A stretch of DNA of 64,000 nt from Pseudomonas pharyngis (GTDB lineage Bacteria; Pseudomonadota; Gammaproteobacteria; Pseudomonadales; Pseudomonadaceae), in contig NZ_BQID01000003.1 of assembly GCF_021602345.1 (NCBI RefSeq), positions 186,001 to 250,000 of the forward strand, in the 5' to 3' direction. The notes below the pieces were generated by a model. The model was not told the origin of the DNA, did not search any database, and was given only the letters and a program-made list of their open reading frames with translations. The position numbers and the translations under genes were made by a program. The stretch's first letter is position 1; every line of letters starts with the position of its first letter. This document shows, one piece after another, positions 31,043-40,382 of the stretch.

Positions 31043-32193
31043 GGCTGTTCCTTGCGGGCCTGCTCCAGGCCGGAGTCGATCAGGTTCAGGTATTCCTGGC
31101 GGAAGACCTCGATGTCGTGCTGTTCCTGCAAGTAGCGGTAAGCCTGCTCGCCCTTGGCCTTGAGCTCGACATCCGACAGCGCGAGGTAGGTGTCCAGTGC
31201 CGCCACCAGGCTCGGCACGTCCTTGGGCGTGATCGACAGGCCACCGGCACCTTCGATCAGCGGCAGCATGGCCGGCACGTTCGAGGCGATCACCGGCAGG
31301 TGCCCGCTCATGCCTTCCAGCAAGGCCAGACCGAGGCCTTCGGCCAGCGACGGCATGGTCCAGATATCGAACGCGCGCACGTATTGCAGTGCGTTTTCCT
31401 TGAAGCCCAGCAGATGCGCCCGGCCAGTCAGGCCCAACTGTTCGATCTCGGCCGCCAGCGGCGCCTGCAGGCGTCCGGCACCGATGATTGCCAGTTGGGT
31501 GTTCGGGTATTTGTCTTTGAGTTGGGCGAAAGCCTGCAACAGGTAAGTGTGGCCCTTGACCGACACCAGCCGCCCCAGTGCCCCGATCAGGCGCACCGCC
31601 GGGTCGATCCCCAGCATTTCGCGCGCGCGTTCGCGGCTGTGCTGCAAACCCTCGGCCTGCTCGATGTCGATGGCGTTGGTGATCGCGTACGTGTTCTGGT
31701 CAGTGAAACCGCAATCGCAGTCCAGCAGGTACTGTTTGACCGCCGGCGACACGCCGACGAAACGCCAGTGCCGATCAATCAGGCGCTGAGTCTGGCGACG
31801 ACGGTAGAAGCGGTCGTACTCGCCGAAGCCGTGGGAAATACCGATGCACAACGGCACCTTCAACCAGCGGTTGAGCGTCAGCATCATGTTCACCGGTTTG
31901 AAGCGGTTGCAGATCACCACGTCGAATTTTTCCCGGCGGCAGAACTTGTACAGCTGCCACATCGCCCGCAGGCGCATGCCCTTGAGGGACTTGTCGGAAA
32001 ACTCGAAATACACCGAACGGTCGGCACGGCTGACCGCCTCGCCCGGTCCGGGTTTGCCGCGCAGGAAGGCGGCGGTCACTTCGTAACGGTCGGTCGGCAG
32101 CGCCTTGACGATCTGTTCGGCGAGGTCGGCGAAATCATGGGATTTGACGTTGTAATCGGGCTGCAGCTGCAGCACCTTTGCGCGTTGACTCAT
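31039..32193 (-). CDS. ssg: GT4 glycosyltransferase, Ssg-like
   Basis: A 384-residue GT-B enzyme with an N-terminal acceptor domain and a C-terminal GT4 domain (IGALGRLVSVKGHTYLLQAF; PSLAEGLGLALLEGMSGHLP with the two conserved Glu). By order it matches Ssg (PA5001), needed for normal LPS, motility and exopolysaccharide in pseudomonads. It overlaps both neighbours by four bases (dnpA upstream, wapR downstream), as part of one operon from wapO to wapR. Confidence 0.82.
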   Translation of the reverse strand: MSQRAKVLQLQPDYNVKSHDFADLAEQIVKALPTDRYEVTAAFLRGKPGPGEAVSRADRSVYFEFSDKSLKGMRLRAMWQLYKFCRREKFDVVICNRFKPVNMMLTLNRWLKVPLCIGISHGFGEYDRFYRRRQTQRLIDRHWRFVGVSPAVKQYLLDCDCGFTDQNTYAITNAIDIEQAEGLQHSRERAREMLGIDPAVRLIGALGRLVSVKGHTYLLQAFAQLKDKYPNTQLAIIGAGRLQAPLAAEIEQLGLTGRAHLLGFKENALQYVRAFDIWTMPSLAEGLGLALLEGMSGHLPVIASNVPAMLPLIEGAGGLSITPKDVPSLVAALDTYLALSDVELKAKGEQAYRYLQEQHDIEVFRQEYLNLIDSGLEQARKEQP

Positions 32194-33647
32194 ACCTCTC
32201 CCCGGTGCGATGCCGTCGCCCCTGTTTCGCTCTGCTTCAGTACCCAGAACAACTCCTGGCGTCTGATTGCTTTGCGGAAAAATTCGTTCTCGCCATAAAC
32301 CGACGGACGCCGACCGGCCAGCAGTCGCTGAAACAACCGGCGCAGGCGACGCTTGAACGGGGCCGGTGGCTGCAGGTCATGCATCATGCCCAGCGCCATG
32401 GCCTTGTCCCGCTGCAATTCGAGCGACAGCGGCAGGCACAGCGGCTGCATCGCGAGGGTCGCATCGAACGTCGGCGGCAGGGCAATGCCCTGCCCGCTGT
32501 CGCCCATCGGCCATCGGTCGTTGTCGTGCAAGTGGTTGGCGTAACCGAGCAGCGTCGGTTGGTAATCGAGACCGCGCAAGGCTTCCAGCACCGCCTCTTG
32601 GGCGCAGATGTGATCGGGATGCGGATCCAGTGTCGGGTGCGGCAGCACAATCACATCCGGGCGCGCGCGGGACAGCACGTCACGCAGGTCGGCCAGCAGA
32701 TTGTTCCAGGTCGGTGCGCCGTCGGCATCGCCGGGCAAGGCAAACGGATTCAACTGACGGAACATTCGCGTGTCGCTCAGATCCGCTTCCCGCGAACCAA
32801 TGGGCTGATTCGGCGCAGCCTGCATCGCCGCCAGTTGCAGGCAGAAATACCCGAGCTGCACGCAATGTTCCTGCGGCACACCGGCCCAGCGCGGTACGGC
32901 CAGGCTGTCCCAGGCACGCAAGCGGCCCTTGAGCCGCGCCGCCTCGACCTTGTTCAGGCCCATCTGTTGATAGTGTTCGGCTTCGATCTCGCCAGCGGTC
33001 AGGGTCACGATCCAGGCTTCTTTGGCCTGGCTGTAGAGACCGTAGGCGGCCAGCTCGGCATCGTCGGCGTGCGGGGCGATCACCATCACCCGCTGCTGGC
33101 GGTAGTCCGGTTGCTCCAGCGCCCACAGCAGCGGCTCGCCGGACACCCGGCAAAAGCGCCCGCGCAGACGCAAGTGGCCTTGCGACAGCGCCTGCGCCTG
33201 TCCACTGAGGTTCAGATAACGCAGACCGTTGACGCCGCGCTCGAACGTCTGCACGTCGGGATGGGGGCCACCGGCCAACTCGACCCGAGGATCAAAGAAG
33301 CGTCCCAGGAAGCTGCTTTTAACCTTCACGGCGAGGATCAGCGTGGCGTCGTCCACCAGCATCACGCCCTCGTCAAGGCGCAATTGCTCACCGCTCAAAT
33401 GCACTTTTGGCTGCGGGGTGAACGGCGGAAAACTGTATTGGTAATCGTCTTTCGGCGAATAGAACAGGTGATCGGCGAACCACGCCTCATGGGCAATCCA
33501 GCCAATGACCGCCAGCACCAGCGGCAGCCACCAGGCCACCAGCAAGCCAAGGGCGATCAACACGACCAGTGCGATCAGCAGGCCGATTCGTTTATTGCGC
33601 CGGTGACGCTTGAGCAGTTGCTGTTTGCGGCTCATGGGTTGACTCAT
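32190..33647 (-). CDS. dnpA: PIG-L family de-N-acetylase
   Basis: A 485-residue membrane-anchored protein: hydrophobic segments at about residues 20-55, then a large domain, then a PIG-L/LmbE deacetylase fold with MVIAPHADDAELAAYG (zinc-binding His-x-Asp-Asp) and LPHPTLDPHPDH. It matches DnpA (PA5002), which influences fluoroquinolone tolerance and persistence in P. aeruginosa, presumably through a sugar de-N-acetylation. The start at 33647 overlaps the mig-14 stop (ATGA). Confidence 0.85.
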   Translation of the reverse strand: MSQPMSRKQQLLKRHRRNKRIGLLIALVVLIALGLLVAWWLPLVLAVIGWIAHEAWFADHLFYSPKDDYQYSFPPFTPQPKVHLSGEQLRLDEGVMLVDDATLILAVKVKSSFLGRFFDPRVELAGGPHPDVQTFERGVNGLRYLNLSGQAQALSQGHLRLRGRFCRVSGEPLLWALEQPDYRQQRVMVIAPHADDAELAAYGLYSQAKEAWIVTLTAGEIEAEHYQQMGLNKVEAARLKGRLRAWDSLAVPRWAGVPQEHCVQLGYFCLQLAAMQAAPNQPIGSREADLSDTRMFRQLNPFALPGDADGAPTWNNLLADLRDVLSRARPDVIVLPHPTLDPHPDHICAQEAVLEALRGLDYQPTLLGYANHLHDNDRWPMGDSGQGIALPPTFDATLAMQPLCLPLSLELQRDKAMALGMMHDLQPPAPFKRRLRRLFQRLLAGRRPSVYGENEFFRKAIRRQELFWVLKQSETGATASHRGEV

Positions 33648-34540
33648 ACAGTGAAGACCGGCACAGGATTGCACCAGCGATCCTTGTATTCACGGTCGGC
33701 GCGACCGAAGGAAAAGCGCAGCGGCTTGTTCAGGGCCCGGGCATGTTCCCAGGCAGATTGCGTATTGAGGAAACTCAGAACGCTGCCAGGGCTGAACTCG
33801 CGGGTTTCAGGGTCGACGCCGCCGTTGATGTACTCGACGCTGATCCACTCCGGGGCTTCGACGCGGTACACCAGTTGGATGGCGATCGGCGCGTCGTTGA
33901 GGAAGATCACCGAGCCGATCAACAACTCGCGCAGCAGTTCGATGACTTCGGCCATGCACGCCGCACCTGTGGCCGGGAAACCCCAGCGGCGCTGGAACAG
34001 GTCGCAGTAGATCGCCGCCAGTTCGGCACTGCAGAAGTCGCTGACCGGCCGCACCACGCCGCCCGCCTCTTCCAGCAGGCGCAGTTCACGGCGCTGGTTG
34101 TAGCGAAACTTCTTCGACAGTTCTTCGGGCGTACGGGCCATGGCCAGTTGCTCGGTCTGCAACTTGAGGCCACTGAAGCGGTTTTCGTTAAGCGCCGACA
34201 GGTAGCGCCCACGATGGCGCAGCGGGGCCTGGGCATCGGCGGCGGCCGGCAGGATCAGCTCGGCGTTGCCCAGGTCGAACAGGCCTTTCTTGCCGTTGCG
34301 CTTGAGCACGTCCTTGGACAAGGCCAGGTCGCGGCCCCAGGTCGGGATCGCGGCTTTGACTTCGCCCTGTTGCTCCCAGGCCAGATAACGCACGGGGATG
34401 CCGGCCAGATTCGCCAGACGCTCGACCACCATGGGATGAGTCGCGACGCTGCCGCCGAAACGTTGCCAGGCCCGTGCATAAGTTGAGGCGTCAACGGGCG
34501 ACCAGCCACGTTCGCGCCAGCCTTGAAATCGGTTGAGCAT
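33644..34540 (-). CDS. mig-14: Mig-14 family GNAT-fold protein (antimicrobial peptide resistance)
   Basis: A 298-residue protein of the Mig-14 family, a GNAT/FemAB-like fold known from Salmonella for resistance to cationic peptides; in P. aeruginosa PA5003 occupies this place. Motifs include KFRYNQRRELRLLEEAGG and a C-terminal WEHARALNKPLRFSFGRADREYK. A longer frame extends 76 codons upstream through the wapH 3' end but the ATG at 34540 overlaps the wapH stop by one base and gives the normal length. The biochemical reaction is unknown. Confidence 0.85.
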   Translation of the reverse strand: MLNRFQGWRERGWSPVDASTYARAWQRFGGSVATHPMVVERLANLAGIPVRYLAWEQQGEVKAAIPTWGRDLALSKDVLKRNGKKGLFDLGNAELILPAAADAQAPLRHRGRYLSALNENRFSGLKLQTEQLAMARTPEELSKKFRYNQRRELRLLEEAGGVVRPVSDFCSAELAAIYCDLFQRRWGFPATGAACMAEVIELLRELLIGSVIFLNDAPIAIQLVYRVEAPEWISVEYINGGVDPETREFSPGSVLSFLNTQSAWEHARALNKPLRFSFGRADREYKDRWCNPVPVFTV

Positions 34541-35670
34541 CAGCCCCTCGGTGCCAGATCGATAACTTGCGGCAAATGCCAGAAGGTGTCGCGTACGGCG
34601 CGGTCGGAGAAGCGCTCGCGCAGGCGGTCGAACATCATCTCGGCGCACTGACGACGCTGCTGCTCGTCCATGCCGGCCAGATGTTTCAGGCCTTGGGCCA
34701 GATGCTCGGCGTCGCCCAGCGGAAACAGGATCCCGACGCCTTCGACCACTTCCTTCGCCCCGCCGCACGCCGTGGCCAGCAACGGCACGCCGGCGGCCAT
34801 GGCCTCCAGCAGCACCATGCCAAACGGCTCATTGTCGGAACTCAGGGCAAACACATCGAACGCCCTGAAGTAATTGCGCGCGTCCGGCACCTGGCCCAGA
34901 AACAGCACCCGATCCCCGACGCCCAGCTCACGGGCAAGTGTCTTGAGTTCATCTTCAAGCCGCCCCTCGCCAAGAATCACCAGTTGGCTGTTGGCCGGCA
35001 GACCGGGCAGCGCCGCGGCAAAACCGTGCAGCAGCGTGGCCTGATCCTTGTCCGGGTGCAGACGACCGACATTGCCGACAATGAAGGCATCCGCCGACAG
35101 ACCAAGGGTCTCGCGAGCTTCACGGGCGGAAACCTGACTCATCTGCAACGCGGAGATATCGATGCGGTTGTAGAGGGTCTGGATGCGCGCTGCCGGCCAT
35201 TTCGGCAGGCAACGGCGCATGTCGTCGCGCACCGCATCGGACACGCCGAGCAGGCTCAGACGCTTGCGGAAAATGTGCGCAAAGAGTTTGCGCGTGCCGC
35301 GTTGGTAATCGCCAAACGCGTGATGCACGCCAATCACCGGCAGGGAAGTACCGAGCAAGGCGATGTAGATCGGCTTGAAACGATGGGCGATGCAGAAACT
35401 GAAATTGCGGGAAGCGGCGATCTTGCGCAGATCGCCGATGGCGCCCAGCTTCAGGCCACGAATGGCCTTGGAGCTGTATTCCATGAACAACACTTCATCG
35501 GAGGCGCAGGCTGCGGCCACCTCGCTATCGGCCGCCCCGGTCAGAAAGACCGTGGTGACCCGATAACCGGTGCCTGCGAACAGGCTGGCGTACTGCCGCG
35601 CGCAGTCCAAGAACGGGCCATCATAGCCGTGGGAGAACTGCAGCACATGGCGTTCAGCCGAGCGTGTCAT
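34540..35670 (-). CDS. wapH: GT4 glycosyltransferase, WapH-like
   Basis: A 376-residue GT-B glycosyltransferase: N-terminal LQFSHGYDGPF, acceptor loop IGVHHAFGDYQ, then the GT4 domain with VGNVGRLHPDKDQATLLHGF and SSDNEPFGMVLLEAMAAGVP. PA5004 WapH adds a glucose to the P. aeruginosa outer core; the same role is likely here. Its start overlaps the 3' end of wapO by 17 bases. Confidence 0.84.
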   Translation of the reverse strand: MTRSAERHVLQFSHGYDGPFLDCARQYASLFAGTGYRVTTVFLTGAADSEVAAACASDEVLFMEYSSKAIRGLKLGAIGDLRKIAASRNFSFCIAHRFKPIYIALLGTSLPVIGVHHAFGDYQRGTRKLFAHIFRKRLSLLGVSDAVRDDMRRCLPKWPAARIQTLYNRIDISALQMSQVSAREARETLGLSADAFIVGNVGRLHPDKDQATLLHGFAAALPGLPANSQLVILGEGRLEDELKTLARELGVGDRVLFLGQVPDARNYFRAFDVFALSSDNEPFGMVLLEAMAAGVPLLATACGGAKEVVEGVGILFPLGDAEHLAQGLKHLAGMDEQQRRQCAEMMFDRLRERFSDRAVRDTFWHLPQVIDLAPRG

Positions 35671-37411
35671 AAGCGTTTGCGCCTTCTTTGACCACCAGGA
35701 TGTCTTCCATGATCAGGTACTGCAGATCCGAGCCGAAAAACATGTTCAGTGCGTCGGTCGGCGAGCAGATCATCGGTTCGCCACGGCGGTTGAGCGAGGT
35801 GTTCAGGGACACGCCGTTGCCGGTCAGCACTTCCAGCGCCTTCATCATGTCATAGTAGCGCGGGTTGTATTCGCGCTTGAGCACCTGGGCCCGGGACGTG
35901 CCGTCTTCGTGGACGACTTCCGGCACGCGGGTTTTCCACTCTTCCGCCACTTCGAAGGTGAAGGTCATGAACGGCGCCGGGTGATCGATCTTGATCATCT
36001 GTGGCGCAACGGTGTCGAGCATCGACGGGCAGAAAGGCCTCCAGCGCTCGCGGAACTTGATCTGGTGGTTGATGCGGTCAGCCACGCCAGCCACGCTCGG
36101 GCAACCGATGATCGAACGACCGCCCAGCGCGCGCGGACCGAACTCCATGCGGCCCTGGAACCAGGCCACCGGGTTGCCATCGACCATGATTTTGGCGATC
36201 TGCTCCGGCATGTTGTCGAGCTTGCGCCAGGTCGGCTTGTTCTCGTGACGGGCACATGCGGCGATCACGTCTTCGTTGCTGTACGACGGGCCGAGGTAGA
36301 CGTGTTCCATCTTCTCGACCGGCACGCCACGGGCGTTGGACACATAGGCCGCTGCGCCGACTGCGGTGCCGGCATCGCCGGAGGCAGGCTGCACGAACAG
36401 TTCCTTGACGTCGTCGCGGGCGATGATTTTCTGGTTGAGCTTGACGTTCAACGCACAGCCACCGGCATAGGCCAGCTTGCCGGTTTCCTTAAGCACGTCG
36501 CCCAGGTAGTAGTCGATCATCTGCAGCGCGATTTTTTCGAACAGCGCCTGAATGCTGGCGGCGTAGTGGATGTACGGCTCGTCGGCGATGTCGCCTTCGC
36601 GCTTCGGACCCAGCCACTCGATCAGCTTCGGCGAGAAGTAGTAACCCTTGCCCTTCTCTTTATAGCGACGCAGGCCGATCACGTTGGCGTAGTCGGTGTT
36701 GATCACCAGCTCGCCGTTTTCGAATGAAGCCAGGCGCGAGAAATCGTATTTGCTGGCGTCGCCGTACGGCGCCATGCCCATGACCTTGAACTCGCCGTCG
36801 AGCATGTCGAAACCGAGGAACTCGGTGATCGCGCCGTACAGGCCGCCGAGGGAGTCCGGATCGAAGAATTCCTTGATCTTGTGGATCTTGCCGTTCTCGC
36901 CATAACCGAAGAAGGTCGTGGCGTACTCGCCCTTGCCGTCGATGCCGAGGATCGCGGTTTTCTCTTTGAAACCCGAGCAGTGGTAGGCGCTGGAAGCGTG
37001 GGCCAGGTGGTGTTCAACCGGCTCGATCTTGATTTTCTTCGGATCGAAGCCCAGTTGCTCCAGACACCAGACGATCTTGTTGCGATAGCGCTTGTAGCGA
37101 CGGTTGCCCATCAGGATCGCGTCGAGTGCACGGTCCGGGGCGTACCAGTAACGCTTGGCGTACTGCCAGCGGGCCTTGCCGAAAATGCTGATCGGAGCGA
37201 ACGGAATCGCGACCACGTCTACGTCGGACGGTTTGATGCCTGCCTGCTCCAGGCAGAACTTCGCCGATTCGTAGGGCATGCGGTTCTTTGCATGTTTATC
37301 GCGCACGAAGCGCTCTTCCTCAGCCGCCGCGACCAGCTTGCCGTCGATGTACAAGGCTGCTGAAGGATCATGGCTAAGGGCGCCGGACAGGCCAAGAATC
37401 GTCAATGCCAC
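35654..37411 (-). CDS. wapO: LPS core carbamoyltransferase
   Basis: A 585-residue NodU/CmcH-type carbamoyltransferase that should place the 7-O-carbamoyl group on inner-core heptose using carbamoyl phosphate. The N-terminal Kae1-like ATP/carbamate-binding domain includes HDPSAALYIDGKLVAAAEEE and HHLAHASSAYHCSG (metal His residues); the C-terminal domain has FQGRMEFGPRALGGRSI. It matches PA5005. It opens the operon down to wapR and is preceded by a TATAAT box about 95 bp upstream. Confidence 0.85.
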   Translation of the reverse strand: MALTILGLSGALSHDPSAALYIDGKLVAAAEEERFVRDKHAKNRMPYESAKFCLEQAGIKPSDVDVVAIPFAPISIFGKARWQYAKRYWYAPDRALDAILMGNRRYKRYRNKIVWCLEQLGFDPKKIKIEPVEHHLAHASSAYHCSGFKEKTAILGIDGKGEYATTFFGYGENGKIHKIKEFFDPDSLGGLYGAITEFLGFDMLDGEFKVMGMAPYGDASKYDFSRLASFENGELVINTDYANVIGLRRYKEKGKGYYFSPKLIEWLGPKREGDIADEPYIHYAASIQALFEKIALQMIDYYLGDVLKETGKLAYAGGCALNVKLNQKIIARDDVKELFVQPASGDAGTAVGAAAYVSNARGVPVEKMEHVYLGPSYSNEDVIAACARHENKPTWRKLDNMPEQIAKIMVDGNPVAWFQGRMEFGPRALGGRSIIGCPSVAGVADRINHQIKFRERWRPFCPSMLDTVAPQMIKIDHPAPFMTFTFEVAEEWKTRVPEVVHEDGTSRAQVLKREYNPRYYDMMKALEVLTGNGVSLNTSLNRRGEPMICSPTDALNMFFGSDLQYLIMEDILVVKEGANAYDTLG

Positions 37412-37504
37412 AGGGGTCTAGCCTCTTTAGTCTGCATTCAGGCGCGATGCGCCTGGAAAAATGATGTGCCCTCGCACCGGGCGAGAGACAGCTAAAGGGC
37501 GGGA

Positions 37505-37510
37505 TTATAG
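37505..37510 (-). promoter_or_regulatory. Possible -10 box of the wapO operon
   Basis: TATAAT on the minus strand, about 95 bp before the wapO ATG. No good -35 hexamer stands 16-18 bp upstream, so it may need an activator. Confidence 0.4.
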
Positions 37511-37556
37511 CTTAAAAGCGCCGACAAACCTCTAGCGGAACTGGCCGGCCGGTGCG

Positions 37557-37585
37557 TTGACGCAACAGAAGCTTCAACTTAGACT
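37557..37585 (+). promoter_or_regulatory. Strong predicted sigma70 promoter for a short plus-strand RNA
   Basis: TTGACG (37557-37562), exactly 17 bp, then TAGACT (37580-37585). Five of six and four of six matches to consensus. No coding gene lies downstream on this strand before the next terminator. Confidence 0.55.
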
Positions 37586-37590
37586 CCCCT

Positions 37591-37655
37591 GCAAACGGAC
37601 TGGGAGATCCCGGTCGGCGTTGATGCCTCGGTGAGATCACCGGGGCTTTTCGCTT
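37591..37655 (+). ncRNA. Candidate small RNA with two AGAU-loop hairpins
   Basis: Between the promoter at 37557 and a terminator-like stem lies a unit of about 65 nt. Hairpin 1 is CTGGG-AGAT-CCCGG (37600-37613); hairpin 2 is CCTCGGTG-AGAT-CACCGGGG (37626-37645) followed by CTTTTCGCTTT. Both loops are AGAT. No conserved protein is encoded. The strand is opposite to wapO and to the lipoprotein gene, and nothing else needs a plus-strand terminator here. Confidence 0.45.
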
Positions 37656-37683
37656 TCTGGAAGCCGCAAAAGTTTTAAAAGCC

Positions 37684-38019
37684 TCACCCGCGGCTTGATC
37701 GCCAATAAACACTGATATTCCCGTCCACCGCCTGGCGATAGATCGTGTACGGCAGGAAAGCCGTGTCGAAGACGCCGGACAGGGTCAGGTCGAGCAGGAC
37801 GACCGGCACCAGAATGCCAGTAGGGTCGGGCGGCGCGTGCAGCAGGCAGAAATCATGGGCGAGTCCGCTGTAGATGCGCGGAATCGACTGACAGTAGGTC
37901 TTCTGTTTGCGCAGGCCGCGCGTGGCATCTTCATCGTCCTGCAACACCGTGACGGCGGTGCCGCAGCCGGACAGTGCCAGGGAAAATGCGCCGATCGTGA
38001 TAGCGTTTTTGATGGTCAA
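37684..38019 (-). CDS. YceK/YidQ-like lipoprotein
   Basis: A 111-residue small lipoprotein with lipobox LSGC at about residues 15-18 and the YceK/YidQ family signature: a central PRIYSGLAHDFCLLHAPP and a LLDLTLSGVFDTAFLPYTIYRQ stretch typical of the family. Function unknown. The start is TTG at 38019, seven bases after GGAGG; the 12 extra upstream codons have no ribosome site. It sits between two LPS operons on the same strand. Confidence 0.8.
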   Translation of the reverse strand: MTIKNAITIGAFSLALSGCGTAVTVLQDDEDATRGLRKQKTYCQSIPRIYSGLAHDFCLLHAPPDPTGILVPVVLLDLTLSGVFDTAFLPYTIYRQAVDGNISVYWRSSRG

Positions 38020-38178
38020 GATTTGCCCTCCGGGAACGTCGGGGCAAACTAACATCGGGGTTTTGCGAGGGGCAGTTCATGGGTTCCGGGAAGGCCGTAG
38101 GACAAGTCACAAGGATTTGTCGCCACATGCCTCACCCGGATCCAACTGCAGAAACGTCTTACGCGCTGGCGAAAATAA

Positions 38179-39630
38179 TCACGCAGTGCCCGCTACATCC
38201 CTGGGCAAGCGCTGATCAATCACCTGATACAGCGCACTGCTTTCAGGCCAGTTGCGCATGAACCGCGCACGGTCCCGGGCATAAGCCGGGGCGAAGCTGC
38301 CCACCGAGCCGTGCTGACACATCGAGTCCAGATCGATCAGCGCCCAGCGGTCTTCCTGCCAGAACAGGTTGTGCCCCTTGAAGTCGCCATGGCTGATGCG
38401 TTCGGCGATCAGCCGTGCAAACAGCCGGTCCAGTGCCTGCAACTCGTTTTCCGGCGCCGCGCCGCTTTCGACATAAGGCGCAAAGCGCTCGATGATGTCC
38501 GGCCCGGCCAGGTACTCGGTGATCAGATAAGCCTTGCTGCGCAACCAGAAAAACCGGGTTTCCAGCACCGCCAGCGGTTTTGGCGTGGCGATGCCGAGGA
38601 ACGCCAGGCGATTGCCTTCGCGCCAGGAGTGCCAGGCACGGCTCGGACGCCAGAAGCGCTTGAGCCAATGGGCAAAATTCTTGATGTTGTAGCGTTTGAT
38701 CACCAGCGCACGCCCCGCGACCTCGACCTTGCCGACACTGGCCGCGCCGCCGGTCTTGTACAGATGTCCTTGATCGAGCAGGGCATCCGCCTGCTCCAGC
38801 ACCGGCAGCATCGCGGACTCTTCCTCGCGGCGAATCGACCGCAGAGCAAATGCACCACGCTTGACGCTGAACAGCGTGCATTCACGACCGACCTTGATCA
38901 GGTAATCCTTCAAGCGCCAGGCGCGCACCTTGTCGATCTGTTTTTGCAGGGCTTCCAGCGGCAATGCGTGCTCGCTGTTGCTCAGCAGGTAATACACCAG
39001 CAATTCTTCGGTGAACGGCTCGAGCGATTTGGGCAACTGGGCGAAAAACACCCCGAGGTTTTCCAGCACTTTTTGCCGGGACAATGGCTGGCCGGCAGTT
39101 TCCACACGGATACCGGCGCCGTCGATCAGATAAAGTTGGCCGCCGTGGCGCAGCAGGTTGTCCAGGTGCAGGTCTTCCTGCCACAGGCCTTTGCCGTGCA
39201 ATTGACCGATGGCGCCGAGCGCTTCGGCCAGCACCGCCGATTGTTCGTCGGCCAGCACCGGCAGGGATTCGACCTTGCTCCAGGCATCGCCCAGACTCTC
39301 GGCGCCTTCAAGGAACTCGAACAGCAACCAGCCGCCTTCGCCATCCTTCAGACCATCAGCCAGCAGCAACGGCGTGGTCATGCCTTGGGCGGCGAGCAGT
39401 TTCACGCCCTCCAGTTCACGCTGAAAATGTCGCGCTGCCTTGTTGCCGACCAGTAACTTGGCCAGCACCGGACGCCCGCGCCACACACCGGCACCGACAT
39501 AACGCTGCCCCGGCAACACGCGCAACAGACTCAACAATTGCAAGTCCGCAGGACCGGCCGCATCGGCGAGGGCTACCGACAGTGGCAGTGGCGGGGTTCG
39601 CCCGACACCGGTCAGCTCGGACAGCTGCAT
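38179..39630 (-). CDS. Double kinase-fold protein of the LPS core locus (PA5006-like)
   Basis: A 483-residue InaA/WaaP-family protein with two kinase-like halves. The first (about residues 40-215) has RPVLAKLLVGNKAARHFQRE, the catalytic-type loop WQEDLHLDNLLR and LYLIDGAGI. The second (about 280-480) has RALVIKRYNIKNFAHW, the loop SHGDFKGHNLFW and ALIDLDSM. Both look intact at key residues except that the first metal loop is IDG rather than the usual IDLD. It is last in the waaF-to-here operon, with a one-base overlap to wapQ. Confidence 0.8.
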   Translation of the reverse strand: MQLSELTGVGRTPPLPLSVALADAAGPADLQLLSLLRVLPGQRYVGAGVWRGRPVLAKLLVGNKAARHFQRELEGVKLLAAQGMTTPLLLADGLKDGEGGWLLFEFLEGAESLGDAWSKVESLPVLADEQSAVLAEALGAIGQLHGKGLWQEDLHLDNLLRHGGQLYLIDGAGIRVETAGQPLSRQKVLENLGVFFAQLPKSLEPFTEELLVYYLLSNSEHALPLEALQKQIDKVRAWRLKDYLIKVGRECTLFSVKRGAFALRSIRREEESAMLPVLEQADALLDQGHLYKTGGAASVGKVEVAGRALVIKRYNIKNFAHWLKRFWRPSRAWHSWREGNRLAFLGIATPKPLAVLETRFFWLRSKAYLITEYLAGPDIIERFAPYVESGAAPENELQALDRLFARLIAERISHGDFKGHNLFWQEDRWALIDLDSMCQHGSVGSFAPAYARDRARFMRNWPESSALYQVIDQRLPRDVAGTA

Positions 39631-40382
39631 CAGCGGGTCTCCTTGTGACTACGTCGTGCGGTCAGCCGGGCGAGCCAGCTGTCGATCAGCGAGCTGTCGG
39701 CGGGCTGATCGAGGTAAGCCGCCAGCAACTCACGCAATTGCGCGTCGCTCCACTCCGGTGCGCGGCGTTGCAGCGGCTCCAGGTCCTTGATCCGGTCACG
39801 CATGCCGAACAATAACGGTCGGGTTTTTTCCAGGTCGATCAGTTGCGCCTGGTACTCGTCACCGTTGGCCCGCAGAAAAATGTGCTTGGGATAGAAACAG
39901 CCGTGCACCTGGCGTACGCCGTGCAGATGCCGAGCCAGCAGCCCGCAGGCCTTGAGGATCGCCGTTTGTTGCGTTGCACCGAGTTGCGACCAGCGCGCCA
40001 GCAGCGACTCAAGGTCGCTCCAGCCATCCAGCGCGCGCGTCAGCAGGATCGCGCGGATTTCGCCGTCGACTTTGCGCTCACCGAAAAAAGCTGCTTGCAG
40101 CGCAGGAATGCCGAGTTTGCGATATCGGCTGATATTGCGAAATTCGCGGGCGAAACTGGGTTCGCCGAACGGCGCATGCAAGGTGCGGGTCAGGTAATTG
40201 CTCTGGCGCTTGAGGTAGTAACCCTGGCCTTCCAGCTCCAGACGAAACACGCTGCTCCAGCCGCCACGGGCGGTGTTGGGTTCATCTACAGCCTCAAGCT
40301 GCTTGGCCCACAGGGCGTCAAAAGTACCTAGACCGTGGCGCTCAAGCAGTGCACGGTCTTCTTCGGCGAGAAAATCAGTCAT
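39630..40382 (-). CDS. wapQ: LPS core kinase, WapQ-like
   Basis: A 250-residue WaaP/InaA-family kinase-like protein in the WapQ (PA5007) position. The ATP-binding part reads GQGYYLKRQSNYL; the catalytic loop is diverged (QVHGCFYPKHIFLR, with Tyr-Pro-Lys where Asp is usual), and AQLIDLEKTRP is the metal loop. It probably phosphorylates or assists phosphorylation of core heptose. Start overlaps the wapP stop (ATGA). Confidence 0.83.
   Translation of the reverse strand: MTDFLAEEDRALLERHGLGTFDALWAKQLEAVDEPNTARGGWSSVFRLELEGQGYYLKRQSNYLTRTLHAPFGEPSFAREFRNISRYRKLGIPALQAAFFGERKVDGEIRAILLTRALDGWSDLESLLARWSQLGATQQTAILKACGLLARHLHGVRQVHGCFYPKHIFLRANGDEYQAQLIDLEKTRPLLFGMRDRIKDLEPLQRRAPEWSDAQLRELLAAYLDQPADSSLIDSWLARLTARRSHKETR

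Noticed and set aside
37626-37650. Terminator for the YceK-like gene on the minus strand
   Set aside because: The T-run follows the stem only on the plus strand; on the minus strand it reads GAGGCATC without U-run.
37512-37712. Small minus-strand frame in the wapO upstream region
   Set aside because: It overlaps the promoter and hairpins of the candidate sRNA and the YceK-like gene and has no ribosome site or homolog-like sequence.
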